Part shown: one piece after another, positions 17,878-26,329 of the stretch
Position numbering within the stretch: the first letter of the stretch is position 1
Layout of the letters: each line of letters opens with the position of its first letter
DNA from: Rhodovulum sp. MB263
GTDB taxonomy: Bacteria; Pseudomonadota; Alphaproteobacteria; Rhodobacterales; Rhodobacteraceae
Assembly (NCBI RefSeq): GCF_002073975.1
Contig: NZ_CP020384.1
Span: 2,604,001-2,668,000, forward strand
DNA length: 64,000 nucleotides
Direction of reading: 5' to 3'
Notes under the pieces: model-generated
Told to the model about the DNA's origin: nothing
What the model saw: only the letters and a program-made list of their open reading frames with translations
Database searches by the model: none
Position numbers and translations under genes: made by a program

Positions 17878-19005
17878 TCAGGCGGCCAGTCGGCCGGCGG
17901 TCTCGTCCAGTCTGAGAACCGTATCGAGGATGAGGGAAGCCGGGTCAAGGTTCACCGCCCGGCCCTGGCGGGCGCGCGCAGTCAGTTCCTGCGCGGCTTC
18001 GGCCCAGACCCGCGCCGCATGGGCATCGGGGGCCAGCCGGGTCAGAAGCGCGGCCTCGCCTGCCGCGGCCTCGGGCGGGGGGGTGCCGGTGGCGCCGGTC
18101 CGGGCCAGCCGGGTCAGCGCCAGTTCGATCAGCCTCAGCACCAGATCGAAACGCCCTTCCGCGCCCCTCCCCGCCGTGCTTTCGGCAATTTTCAGAAGCC
18201 GCATCCGGTCGAGCCGGGGATGCCCGGCCAGAAGCGCCACCAGATCGGCATAAAGCGCAAGACCGTCCTGCCGGGCCAGCCGGATCGCCTCGCCGACCGA
18301 GCCGCCCGACAGTTCGGCCAGCGCGGCGCCATGGCTGTCATCCTGCCCCGCCTGCGCCAGCGCCTCTGCCATCTCGGCAGGCCCGAGCGGCCCCAGCCGG
18401 AGCTCGCGGCAGCGCGAGCGGATCGTCGGCAGAAGCCGCGCGGGCGAATGGCTGACCAGCAGCAGCGTCGCATTCGCGGGCGGCTCCTCCAGGAGTTTCA
18501 GCAGCGCATTGGCCGCGCTCACATTCATCTCGTCGGCGGAATCGACGATCACCACCCGCCGTCCGCCCTCGGCCGAGGACAGCGCGAAGAAGGATTTCAG
18601 CCGCCGCACATCGTCGACCCGGATCTCGGCCGACAGCGCGTTGCCCTTGTCGTTGGACCCCCGCCGGAGCACGAAAAGCCCGGGCTCGGATTGCGCCGCC
18701 ATCCGCCGCGCGACCGGGTGATCTGCCGGAACCGCAAGACTGTCGGGCGCGGGCGCGGCCCCGAAAAGCCCCGCGCCCTCTGCCGCTGCGGGCCGGGTCA
18801 GCAGAAAGCGCGCGACCGACCAGGCCAGCGTCGCCTTGCCCACCCCGCGCGGCCCGGTGATCAGCCAGCCGTGATGCATCCGCCCGCCCGCGAAGGCCTC
18901 GAGGAACGCGGCCTCGGCGGCCTCCTGGCCGATCAGGCGGAGCGTGTCGCGCGGATGCGGCGCGCCCTCGATCCGGTCGGGTTCGGGAAGCTCGGCCTCG
19001 CTCAT
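17878..19005 (-). CDS. holB: DNA polymerase III delta' subunit
   Basis: Clamp-loader subunit of 375 residues. It has a P-loop (GPRGVGKATLAW, residues about 51-62), a sensor-like SRCRELRLGPL stretch with the SRC motif, and VIVDSADEMNVSAANALLKLLEEPP, which is diagnostic for delta'/gamma subunits. Its ATG overlaps the tmk stop by ATGA. The tmk-holB-tatD order is widely conserved in bacteria and supports the call. Confidence 0.93.
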   Translation of the reverse strand: MSEAELPEPDRIEGAPHPRDTLRLIGQEAAEAAFLEAFAGGRMHHGWLITGPRGVGKATLAWSVARFLLTRPAAAEGAGLFGAAPAPDSLAVPADHPVARRMAAQSEPGLFVLRRGSNDKGNALSAEIRVDDVRRLKSFFALSSAEGGRRVVIVDSADEMNVSAANALLKLLEEPPANATLLLVSHSPARLLPTIRSRCRELRLGPLGPAEMAEALAQAGQDDSHGAALAELSGGSVGEAIRLARQDGLALYADLVALLAGHPRLDRMRLLKIAESTAGRGAEGRFDLVLRLIELALTRLARTGATGTPPPEAAAGEAALLTRLAPDAHAARVWAEAAQELTARARQGRAVNLDPASLILDTVLRLDETAGRLAA

Positions 19006-19628
19006 GCCAGCGCCTCGTCCGTCAGCCGGGCGATGTCGCGGGCAACCTCTTCGGGCGCGCGGTCGGCCGCGATCACGCGGCAGCGGCCGGGAAACTCGGC
19101 GGCAAGGTCCAGAAAGCCCTGGCGGCTGCGGGCCTGCAACGCCTCGCCGAAATCCTCGAACCGCTCCTCATGCCCGTTGCGCCCCCTGGCCCGCGCAAGC
19201 CCGGTCTCGGGGGGCATGTCGAGAAGGAAGGTCAGGTCGGGCTCGCAGCCGATCATCAGATCGTGCAGCCGGTCCACCATGGCCCGCAGGTCTCCCCGGG
19301 TGATGCCCTGATAGATCCGGGTGGAATCGGCGAAGCGGTCGCAGATCACCACCGCACCGCGATCGAGCGCGGGACGGACCGTCCTTTCCAGATGGTCGCG
19401 CCGGGCCGCCGTGAACAGAAGAAGCTCGGTCTCGGGCGACCAGCGGTCGGGGTCGCCCTCGAGCACCAGCCGCCGGATCTGCTCGGCCCCCGGACTGCCG
19501 CCGGGCTCGCGCGTCAGCACGACCTCGCGGCCCTGGCCGCGCAACCGCTCGGCAAGCCGGCGCGCCTGGGTCGATTTGCCCGAACCGTCGATACCCTCGA
19601 AACTGATGAACCGCGCGCCCCTGCCCAT
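19002..19628 (-). CDS. tmk: Thymidylate kinase
   Basis: Phosphorylates dTMP to dTDP. The 208-residue protein has the P-loop FEGIDGSGKSTQARRLA, the DRF motif in VICDRFADSTRIYQG, and a lid region rich in arginine (LARARGRNGHEERFEDFG). ATG at 19628 starts 1 base after the D,D-carboxypeptidase stop. The stop overlaps holB. Confidence 0.96.
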   Translation of the reverse strand: MGRGARFISFEGIDGSGKSTQARRLAERLRGQGREVVLTREPGGSPGAEQIRRLVLEGDPDRWSPETELLLFTAARRDHLERTVRPALDRGAVVICDRFADSTRIYQGITRGDLRAMVDRLHDLMIGCEPDLTFLLDMPPETGLARARGRNGHEERFEDFGEALQARSRQGFLDLAAEFPGRCRVIAADRAPEEVARDIARLTDEALA

Positions 19629-19629
19629 C

Positions 19630-20793
19630 TCAGAGATCGGCGGCCTTCTCTTCGGCCCAGCGCAGGATCACCTCGGTCGCGGTCCGCAGCCGCGGCACGA
19701 AGCCTCCCCGCGCCACGTCGCGCTCGGCCACCAGCGGCACCCTCAGGGGCTCCATGTCGGGACGCTGGATCACCAGCTCGCCCAGCTCCTGGCCGGCCGC
19801 GATCGGCGCCAGCACCGGATCGTGGTAATGCACCTCGGCCTCGACCGTGTCGCGCACGACGGCGGGCAGCAGCACTTCCAGATCGTCGCGGGCGACAAGG
19901 CCGACCTTCTCGATCTCGCCCATCCAGACATCGGTCTCGGCCAGCCGTTCGCCCCGGCGCAGAACGTCGCGCTGGACGAACTGGCGGAACGCCCAGTTGA
20001 TGATCCGCTCGCCTTCCTCGGCGCGCTGCTCGGAACTGTCCAGCCCCGAGACCACGAAGGTGACCCGCCGCCCGTTCTGCAGCGCCGAACCGACGAGCCC
20101 ATAGCCCGCCTCCTCGGTATGGCCGGTCTTCAGCCCGTCGGCGCCGATCCCGAGCTTCAGAAGCGGGTTGCGGTTGAAGCGGTTCTGCGGCGCGCGGCCG
20201 TCATAATCGTATTCCTGCTCGCCGAAGAAACCGTAATATTCGGGAAACTCGTCGATCAGCCGCATCGCCAGAACGCCCAGATCATGCATGCTCATGCGCT
20301 GGTTGGGATGCGGCCAGCCGCTGGCATTGGCGAAGGTCGAATTGGTCATGCCCAGCACATGGGCGCGCTCGGTCATCAGCCGGGCGAAGGCCTCTTCGGT
20401 GCCCGCCAGCCCCTCGGCCACCACCACGCAGGCATCGTTGCCCGACTGCACGATGATGCCCTGGATCAGGTCCTCGACGGTCGGCCGGTCGCGCTCGTTG
20501 AGAAACATCGTCGAGCCGCCCATCGCCATCGCCCTGGACGAGACCGAGAACTGGGTCTCGAGCGTCACCCGGCCGTCGCGCAGCGCCTCGAACAGCATGT
20601 TCAGCGTCATCAGCTTGGACATCGAGGCCGGCGGCACCGGCTGATCGGCATTCTTCGACAAGAGCACGGTGCCGGTCGACTGGTCGACGACATAGGCAGC
20701 GCCCGCCCGGGTCTCGAAACTGGCCTGGGCCGGAGCGGCAAGCGCCAGCAGGGAAAGGGCCCCGGCAAGGGCGGACAGGAAGGTCGGTCGCAT
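19630..20793 (-). CDS. dacC: D-alanyl-D-alanine carboxypeptidase (low-mass PBP, S11 family)
   Basis: Trims the terminal D-Ala of peptidoglycan pentapeptides in the periplasm. The 387-residue precursor has a signal peptide ending at AQA and all three active-site motifs: SMSK (Ser57-Lys60), SGND, and KTGHT. A C-terminal beta domain (LEVLLPAVVRDTVEAEVHYHDP) and a final amphipathic helix (LRTATEVILRWAEEK) match DacA/DacC membrane anchoring. ATG 20793 follows AGAGGTGACC. A SPOR protein gene lies 2 bases upstream, so the two peptidoglycan genes are probably coupled. Confidence 0.93.
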   Translation of the reverse strand: MRPTFLSALAGALSLLALAAPAQASFETRAGAAYVVDQSTGTVLLSKNADQPVPPASMSKLMTLNMLFEALRDGRVTLETQFSVSSRAMAMGGSTMFLNERDRPTVEDLIQGIIVQSGNDACVVVAEGLAGTEEAFARLMTERAHVLGMTNSTFANASGWPHPNQRMSMHDLGVLAMRLIDEFPEYYGFFGEQEYDYDGRAPQNRFNRNPLLKLGIGADGLKTGHTEEAGYGLVGSALQNGRRVTFVVSGLDSSEQRAEEGERIINWAFRQFVQRDVLRRGERLAETDVWMGEIEKVGLVARDDLEVLLPAVVRDTVEAEVHYHDPVLAPIAAGQELGELVIQRPDMEPLRVPLVAERDVARGGFVPRLRTATEVILRWAEEKAADL

Positions 20794-20795
20794 GG

Positions 20796-21578
20796 TCACC
20801 TCTCGCATTGGGTCCGGCGTCGCAGGGACGGCTCAGCGGTTGACGGCACAGGCATCGTCACGGCCCGGCCCGGCCCGCGCACCGCCCCGATCAGCGCCGT
20901 CCGGTCGGCTTCGGTCTTAGCGGGACCGGCGACGACGCGCCAGAGCCGCCGCCCTCCCGGATCCGGCGCGCGGATTTCGGCCGAGAGCCCGGCCTTGCCG
21001 AACCGCACGCCCCTCGCCGCTGCCCCGTCGGCGCTCTCGGACGTGGCCAGCAGCACGAAACCGCCCTTGCCCGCTTCCGCGCCCGGGGCCTCTGCTCTCC
21101 GGACCGCAGCCTGCCGCACAGGCGCGCGCCGGAGCGCGGAGACGGCGATCCCGGACGGCGTCCCTTCCGGCAGCCCGATCTGCGCCGCGGCTTTCAAGGA
21201 CACCCGCAGCCGCCGCCCTCGGGGGGCGCCTTCGCGTCGGAGCAGCGTCCCCGCAGCCGACCGGCCGGTTCCGGAATTGAGGATCGGAACGCCTCCGGGA
21301 ACGGCCGCATCGGGAGGCGCACCGCGGAGCCCGGCCGGCGCGGACCGTCCGTCCCGGAACCCGGCCTTCTCGACATGGAAGATCTCCGGCGCCTCGACCT
21401 TCTCGTCTTCCGCCGCCGCGGCAATGGCAGGCTCGACCCGGACAGGCGCAGGATGGGCAGGCGCAGCACGGGGGCCGCCTGTCCTGAAAAACCCGGTACC
21501 GGCGCCCATCTGGCAGGCGGCCAAACCGCCCGCAGCGCCCGGAAGGACCGCCACAGGCGCCATCCGATATGCTTGCAT
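20796..21578 (-). CDS. SPOR-domain putative lipoprotein
   Basis: 260-residue protein. The N-terminus has a weak lipoprotein-like signal with LAAC (Cys22). A Pro/Ala/Gly-rich middle follows, and a C-terminal SPOR-like domain starts near residue 175 (GFVLLATSESADGAAARGVRF, LWRVVAGPAKTEADRTALIGAVR). SPOR domains bind denuded glycan strands at the septum. The signal segment is poorer than usual (few leucines), so export should be treated as likely rather than certain. It directly precedes the D,D-carboxypeptidase gene. Confidence 0.65.
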   Translation of the reverse strand: MQAYRMAPVAVLPGAAGGLAACQMGAGTGFFRTGGPRAAPAHPAPVRVEPAIAAAAEDEKVEAPEIFHVEKAGFRDGRSAPAGLRGAPPDAAVPGGVPILNSGTGRSAAGTLLRREGAPRGRRLRVSLKAAAQIGLPEGTPSGIAVSALRRAPVRQAAVRRAEAPGAEAGKGGFVLLATSESADGAAARGVRFGKAGLSAEIRAPDPGGRRLWRVVAGPAKTEADRTALIGAVRGPGRAVTMPVPSTAEPSLRRRTQCER

Positions 21579-21883
21579 GCCTTGCCCCTCTTTCGCGCAG
21601 GTTCACCATGCTGCGTCGTCTTCGCGCCCGGGGTGCCGGGCCGACCGGCCCGCGCCTCGGGACGATGTCTGAAAGCATAGCCCCGGAGCGCCTGCAAGAA
21701 AAGCCGCCTCCCCATCGCTTTTCCCGTCCCCATCCCCGTCCCCGCGCCGCGATTCCCCCAACGCCCCTTGGGGAGAGAGAAGGCAGTTGTCGCCCCGGGG
21801 CCGAGCGGGTAAGTCTGATCTGCACTGTCCGGACCGGCGGCCACCTCTCCTTGGGTCAGGCCCAAAATGCGACAGCGACATAA
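21579..21883. other. Gene-free stretch before tRNA-Ser
   Basis: About 305 bases between the SPOR gene start and the tRNA. It should contain promoters for both, but no convincing pair of hexamers was found. Confidence 0.4.
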
Positions 21884-21971
21884 GGATGAGTGGCCGAGCG
21901 GTCGAAGGCACTGGTCTTGAAAACCAGCGAACCGAAAGGTTCCGTGGGTTCGAATCCCACCTCATCCGCCA
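21884..21971 (+). tRNA. tRNA-Ser (anticodon UGA)
   Basis: 88-nt tRNA. The acceptor stem GGATGAG pairs with CTCATCC, followed by discriminator G and an encoded CCA. The anticodon stem CTGGT/ACCAG frames the loop CTTGAAA with anticodon TGA at 21918-21920, reading UCA. The long variable arm (CGAACCGAAAGGTTCCG) is the class II feature of serine tRNAs. The T arm TGGGTTCGAATCCCA is intact. Confidence 0.97.
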
Positions 21972-22208
21972 AGATCCATAAGACATTGATTTAACCGGGA
22001 CGAAAGGCCACCCCGCATCAAACCCGCGATCCGGTGAGACCCTCGGCGCGGGCCGGGTCTTCCACCGGTCAGGGGAAAGCGCCACCAACGGGAGACCGGC
22101 GCCAACCGCGACACCAGACAGGCCCTTCGCCACGACGCCTGTCCCGTTTTGCCGCGCGGCCGCGATTTCGCACCTTCCCCTCGGTCGTCGCCCCTCGTGC
22201 AATCCCCA

Positions 22209-22991
22209 TCATCCCTCCTTGTCGATATAGCGCCTGGGCGTCTCGCCCGTCATCTGCCGGAAGAATGCGATGAAGGCGCTGTCGCTCGAGAAGCCCAGTT
22301 CCGATGCCACCCGCGTCACGCCAAGCCCCGAGGCAAGCAGGTCCACCGCCCGCAGGAGCCGCCAGCTTTGCCGCCATGCCTGATAGCTCATGCCCGTCTC
22401 GCGGCGGAAGATGCGCGAGATCGTCCGCGCGGTGACGGCGATGCGGCCCGACAGGACCTCCAGCCCCGGCGGAAGCTCGTCGAGATCGAGCCGGGCCAGA
22501 CGCGGATCGGAGGGCACCGGCAGCAGCATGGGTTCATGCCGCGCCGTGGCAAGCTCATCCAGACAGACCGCCAGCAAATTCCGCGCCACTCCCGCAGACC
22601 AGTCCGTGTCGAAGGTCTGCAGGCTCATGCGTTCGAACACCTCGCGCAACAGCGGGGTCATCGCGACGATCGCCGTCCCGGCAAAGGGTACGGCGACACG
22701 GGTCCCGTCGAGATAGATGGAACGGTATTCAACCTCGCTGCGGATGGTGACGCGATGCGGCGTTCCGGGCGGGATCCATGCCATCCGGATCGGCGGCAGG
22801 ATCGAGGTCGCGTCAGGCAGCCTGATCCGGATCGATCCTGCATGGGCGAAAAGCAGCTGGCCACGCGCATGGCTGTGCCAACCGGAATCGTGCTGAACCA
22901 TGCGCGAGGCGATGCCGACGACCGGCCGGGCCAGTCGGTCGACATCGAACGGGTCCGACGGTGCCAGCCATGCCACGGCGCTTCCCCCCAT
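22209..22991 (-). CDS. AraC-family transcriptional regulator
   Basis: 260-residue regulator. An N-terminal cupin-like sensor domain (SGWHSHARGQLLFAHAG, AWIPPGTPHRV) is followed by a C-terminal double helix-turn-helix (AVTARTISRIFRRETGMSYQ, LGVTRVASELGFSSDSAFIAFFRQMTGETPRRY). The arrangement resembles NimR/YeaM-type regulators that control an adjacent exporter. It is divergent from an MFS drug exporter, its likely target. ATG 22991 gives the usual start; a longer frame upstream runs through the promoter region. Confidence 0.88.
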   Translation of the reverse strand: MGGSAVAWLAPSDPFDVDRLARPVVGIASRMVQHDSGWHSHARGQLLFAHAGSIRIRLPDATSILPPIRMAWIPPGTPHRVTIRSEVEYRSIYLDGTRVAVPFAGTAIVAMTPLLREVFERMSLQTFDTDWSAGVARNLLAVCLDELATARHEPMLLPVPSDPRLARLDLDELPPGLEVLSGRIAVTARTISRIFRRETGMSYQAWRQSWRLLRAVDLLASGLGVTRVASELGFSSDSAFIAFFRQMTGETPRRYIDKEG

Positions 22992-23015
22992 GTCCGATTT
23001 CAGATGTATTTTGAC

Positions 23016-23043
23016 ATTATGTTTGTAACCGGCGAAATGGCAA
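23016..23043 (-). promoter_or_regulatory. Candidate promoter of the AraC gene in the divergent region
   Basis: On the minus strand TTGCCA (23038-23043) and CATAAT (23016-23021) are separated by 16 bases. They end about 25 bases before the regulator's ATG. The region is AT-rich against a GC-rich background and also contains TTGACA on the plus strand (23011-23016), which could serve the exporter. Sequence match only. Confidence 0.4.
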
Positions 23044-23085
23044 CGCGATAGAGCACGCGGAACGCAACAGAATCCGGGTTCCGCC

Positions 23086-24219
23086 ATGTTCCGCCATCCG
23101 CCCCTCGCGCTTGTAATGCTCCTTTTGAGCTTCCCTCAGATCGTCGAGACCATCTACAGCCCCGCCCTGCCGCTGATCGCTTCGGCCTATCGCGCCACGC
23201 CCGAAGAGGCCGCGCAGACCCTGTCCTTGTGGTTCGTCGCCTTCGCCCTCGGCGTGGTCGGCTGGGGACGGCTCTGCGACCTCATCGGCCGCCGTCCCGC
23301 ATTGCTTGCAGGCCTTGCGCTTTATGCCCTCGGCGCGGGTTGGGCCCTGATCGCGACGGCGTTTCCGCACCTCCTGATCGCACGGCTCCTCTCGGCCTTC
23401 GGCGCGGCGGTCGGCTCGATCGTCACGCAGACCTCGCTGCGCGACAGCTACCGCGGCACCGAGCTCTCCCGCGTCTTCGCCCTGCTGGGCCTCGCCCTCG
23501 CGGTCAGCCCGGCCATCGGCATGCTCCTCGGGCAGGCGATCTCCTCCCATGCCGGTCACCGGGGCCTGTTCGCCGGGCTTGGCCTGCTTGCGATTGCCCT
23601 GTTCGCCCTGAGCCTTGCCTTCTGGCCCGAAACGCGGCCTGCCGAAATTCCGCCGCAGCGGTTTCTGCCGACAGTGCGGGACATGTCGCGGGACGGCCAA
23701 ATCTGGCGCAATGCGGTGTTGATCGCGGCCTTCAACCTCGCCATCTTCGGATATTATCAGCTCGGCCCCTTCCTGTTCGAGCGCCTGGAAAACCGCTGGC
23801 TGGAATTCGGGCAAAGCGGCCTTGTGCTGGCGGCGGCCTCGCTGCTGGGCGCATATGCGAATTCACGTCTGCTGCGGCGCGGCAAAAGCCCCGGACAGAT
23901 CGTCGGATATGGTGTCCTTCTGCTGACACTCGGTGCGCTTCTGGTGACCCTGCTGGCATCCGGCCCGGCCTTCCTGATCGGGACGGCCATCGTCGCCCTG
24001 GCCTATGCCATTGCAATCCCGAACATCCTTGCAGAGGCCTTGCGGAACTACGCCGACAGGCTCGGCACCGCGGGCGCGATCCTGAGCCTGCTCTACTACA
24101 CGCTCCTCGGGCTGGGCCTCGCAATCGCCGGCTGGGGGCAGAGGCTGGATCTTCTCCTCCTCGCCTGCGCCATGCTTGCGGCGCTTGCCATCCGGCGGCC
24201 TTCCGGGGCGGACAGATGA
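23086..24219 (+). CDS. MFS exporter, Bcr/CflA drug-resistance type
   Basis: 377-residue membrane protein with about twelve helices. Between helices 2 and 3 it has the MFS signature GRLCDLIGRRPALLAG. The pattern IVETIYSPALPLIASAYRATPEEAAQTLSLWFVAFALG is Bcr/CflA-like, a family of proton-driven drug or metabolite exporters (chloramphenicol, bicyclomycin, sulfonamide, nucleosides). It is divergent from an AraC regulator that probably controls it. Substrate unknown. Confidence 0.88.
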   Translation: MFRHPPLALVMLLLSFPQIVETIYSPALPLIASAYRATPEEAAQTLSLWFVAFALGVVGWGRLCDLIGRRPALLAGLALYALGAGWALIATAFPHLLIARLLSAFGAAVGSIVTQTSLRDSYRGTELSRVFALLGLALAVSPAIGMLLGQAISSHAGHRGLFAGLGLLAIALFALSLAFWPETRPAEIPPQRFLPTVRDMSRDGQIWRNAVLIAAFNLAIFGYYQLGPFLFERLENRWLEFGQSGLVLAAASLLGAYANSRLLRRGKSPGQIVGYGVLLLTLGALLVTLLASGPAFLIGTAIVALAYAIAIPNILAEALRNYADRLGTAGAILSLLYYTLLGLGLAIAGWGQRLDLLLLACAMLAALAIRRPSGADR

Positions 24220-24979
24220 TCTCCGGGCAAGCAGGCGCCAGCGAGCCGGGTGGCGCGCAGGCTCTCGCAGCGCACCGTCTCGGCGGCGCTGCCCTCCCGC
24301 CGGAAAGCCCCCTTCGCTGGTCGACAGGGCTGCGAGGCGCAAGGATCGCGCGGTGGGGGGCATCGCAGCCGCGCTCGCGTCAGGGGGCCAGGCTTCCGAT
24401 CCGAGCGCATCCGGTTTGGAAGAGCGGGCAGGACAGGGCTGCAAGGCGCCGATCCATGCCCGCGACGGCACCGGACTCTCGCCGGAGAATTCGGATCTCA
24501 CGGCAGTGCTGCAGGACAGATGCCCTCCGGACGGAAGGCGCGCAATCGCCCCCTCGCGCGGGGGCCCGGATCGCGGCCCGGTCCGGCACCGAGGGCCGTC
24601 CCACGGGTCGCACAGAGGGCCGCATGCTTGCGGGACAGTCGGACATATCTTTTCTGCGGAGGGCCGAGGCGACCGGGGCCGATTGATGCAGGGCCGAAAT
24701 CGGAGCGGGAGGGGCTGATCGCCATTCGAGGGATGTTGCGAAGCCCCCGGGCCGAAGGCCAGCCGATATCCCCCGATCCCACGGGCAACCTTGCGCCATG
24801 CCGGACCTTCGGAAGAGGGCTCGGCAGGCCGGTGCAACGCCTGCTGCGCCCGAACCGACGGGAGCCCCGGATCGTCTTCAGCGAGGACGATTCGAATCTT
24901 CCCCGGATTGGTGCTATATCGCCGTCACAAAGCCCATCCTGCGGATCAGCCCTGAAAGGAGCCATCCATCGACGCTCAT
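24220..24979. other. 760-base stretch without a recognisable gene
   Basis: Several open frames cross this stretch on both strands, but none shows a domain, signal peptide or convincing start, and their composition (Arg, Pro, Ala, Gly) is that of chance frames in GC-rich DNA. No repeat or RNA gene was seen. It may be remnant DNA of a lost gene. Confidence 0.5.
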
Positions 24980-25222
24980 ATGCTCACCGCCCTGATCCTG
25001 ACCCCGTTCGTGCTGGCTTTCCTCTATGCCGGCTTCCACGAATACCTCCGGTTCAAATCGGACGGCCGTGCCACCTATGGCCTGGTGTTCGATGAAGAGA
25101 CGGGGACATCCTACGTGACCGGAATCGGCCAGGAAGACGAGGCTTTCGATCCGGAAGAGTTCAACCCCGATGACTACAACGACCCGACGCCCACCGGGGA
25201 GGCGGAGGACGGCAGGCCCTGA
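24980..25222 (+). CDS. Small single-pass membrane protein, acidic tail
   Basis: 80-residue protein starting with one membrane helix (MLTALILTPFVLAFLYAGFH), then a short basic stretch and a strongly acidic C-terminus (EDEAFDPEEFNPDDYNDPTP). AAAGGAG lies 17 bases before the ATG, which is far, but no standard start lies closer in frame. Not recognised. The hydrophobic/acidic layout and acidic tail look like real coding sequence rather than a chance frame. It stands alone between two gene-poor stretches. Confidence 0.55.
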   Translation: MLTALILTPFVLAFLYAGFHEYLRFKSDGRATYGLVFDEETGTSYVTGIGQEDEAFDPEEFNPDDYNDPTPTGEAEDGRP

Positions 25223-26329
25223 GCCTTGCCCTCCGCAGGCATTCTGAAACCCGTGATTTGCTGCAGTCTGGCGCGTCCAGCCGCCCCGATCCTCCGGGCG
25301 GGACGCGCGCGTTCGTGGCGCCGTCCAGCTGGAAGATACCGCATCAGGCAAGCAGACACCCGGATCGACGCCGTCATTCGGATGCCGATCATTTCTGCGA
25401 AAGGTAGAGACCGGAATGCCGCCTCTTTCCAAAGGCCCTCTCCCTGGAGTTTTCATTGCCTTGGCGCGCAGGACGCCAGGGGAAGGCCCGGCGCAACGAA
25501 ACAGATTTCCCCGGCTGATCGGCGCTGACAGTGAAACCGCAACGGACCCCGGAGGCGATCGCCCGAACGGCGGTCCTGCAGATGCGCGGGAACCCGGATG
25601 CGGCCGGCCCCCGGCATCCACGGGGTGTCGGAGTGCCGGGAGATCCGGCGTTCCAATGATGACCGAAAGGGTCGTCGCGGATGGCCCATCCTGCCCGGAT
25701 CGAGCGCGCCGCCGAGACGGCTACGGGCAGAGCCCATCCGGCCCGAAGGACGCTCCCGGCACCCGACCGCCCGGGGATGTCGACCGCCCCCGGGACGACG
25801 GCCCCCGCCGGCCGCGATAGGGGCAACAAGGGCAGATGCCCCCTGCTCCGGTGCTGCGCCGAAGAGGCCGCGACCGACGCCCGCTCGACCACCTCGACCG
25901 CTGACATGCCCACGCGGCCGACGCCTGTTGCTGGCCCTGCCCGCCCGCGCCACCGGCCTGCCCGCCGGAAGGCAAGGCTTGCTTCAGATCGCGGATGCCG
26001 TCCGTGGGGCAGCACACGGCCTGCAGCTTCGCAGTCCGGCGCCAGAGCCTCCTCGCCCATTCTGCCGGGACCAATGGGACATGGCCGATCCTCTGGCCTT
26101 GACGCCCACGCCATGCCTCCGGGGCCACGCGACGCGTTCTGCAAAGTCCGGGCCGTCAAGCCGGACAGATCCAGCGTCGATCAGGCCCCACGGCTTCCGA
26201 AACCGAACGGCCTCTCTTGCTCCATGCCTTCGCCCGCCATCGGGTTCGAAAGCCTCCTTCGGCGAGGATCAGGTCACAGGGGCGATCCGCCATGTCACGG
26301 GCCGACGGGCGCGTCGCCGCGATCGGCCG
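25223..26329. other. 1.1-kb stretch without a recognisable gene
   Basis: No frame on either strand shows recognisable motifs; the longest ones are Arg/Pro/Ala-rich and mostly extend antisense into the UvrA-like gene. No tRNA, repeat or insertion sequence was recognised. Together with 24220-24979 it makes almost 1.9 kb of apparently non-coding DNA. Confidence 0.5.

Noticed and set aside
24250-25095. 281-codon plus-strand frame in the gene-free stretch
   Set aside because: No motif, no ribosome binding site and a basic random composition; it also runs across the better-supported 80-residue membrane protein in another frame.
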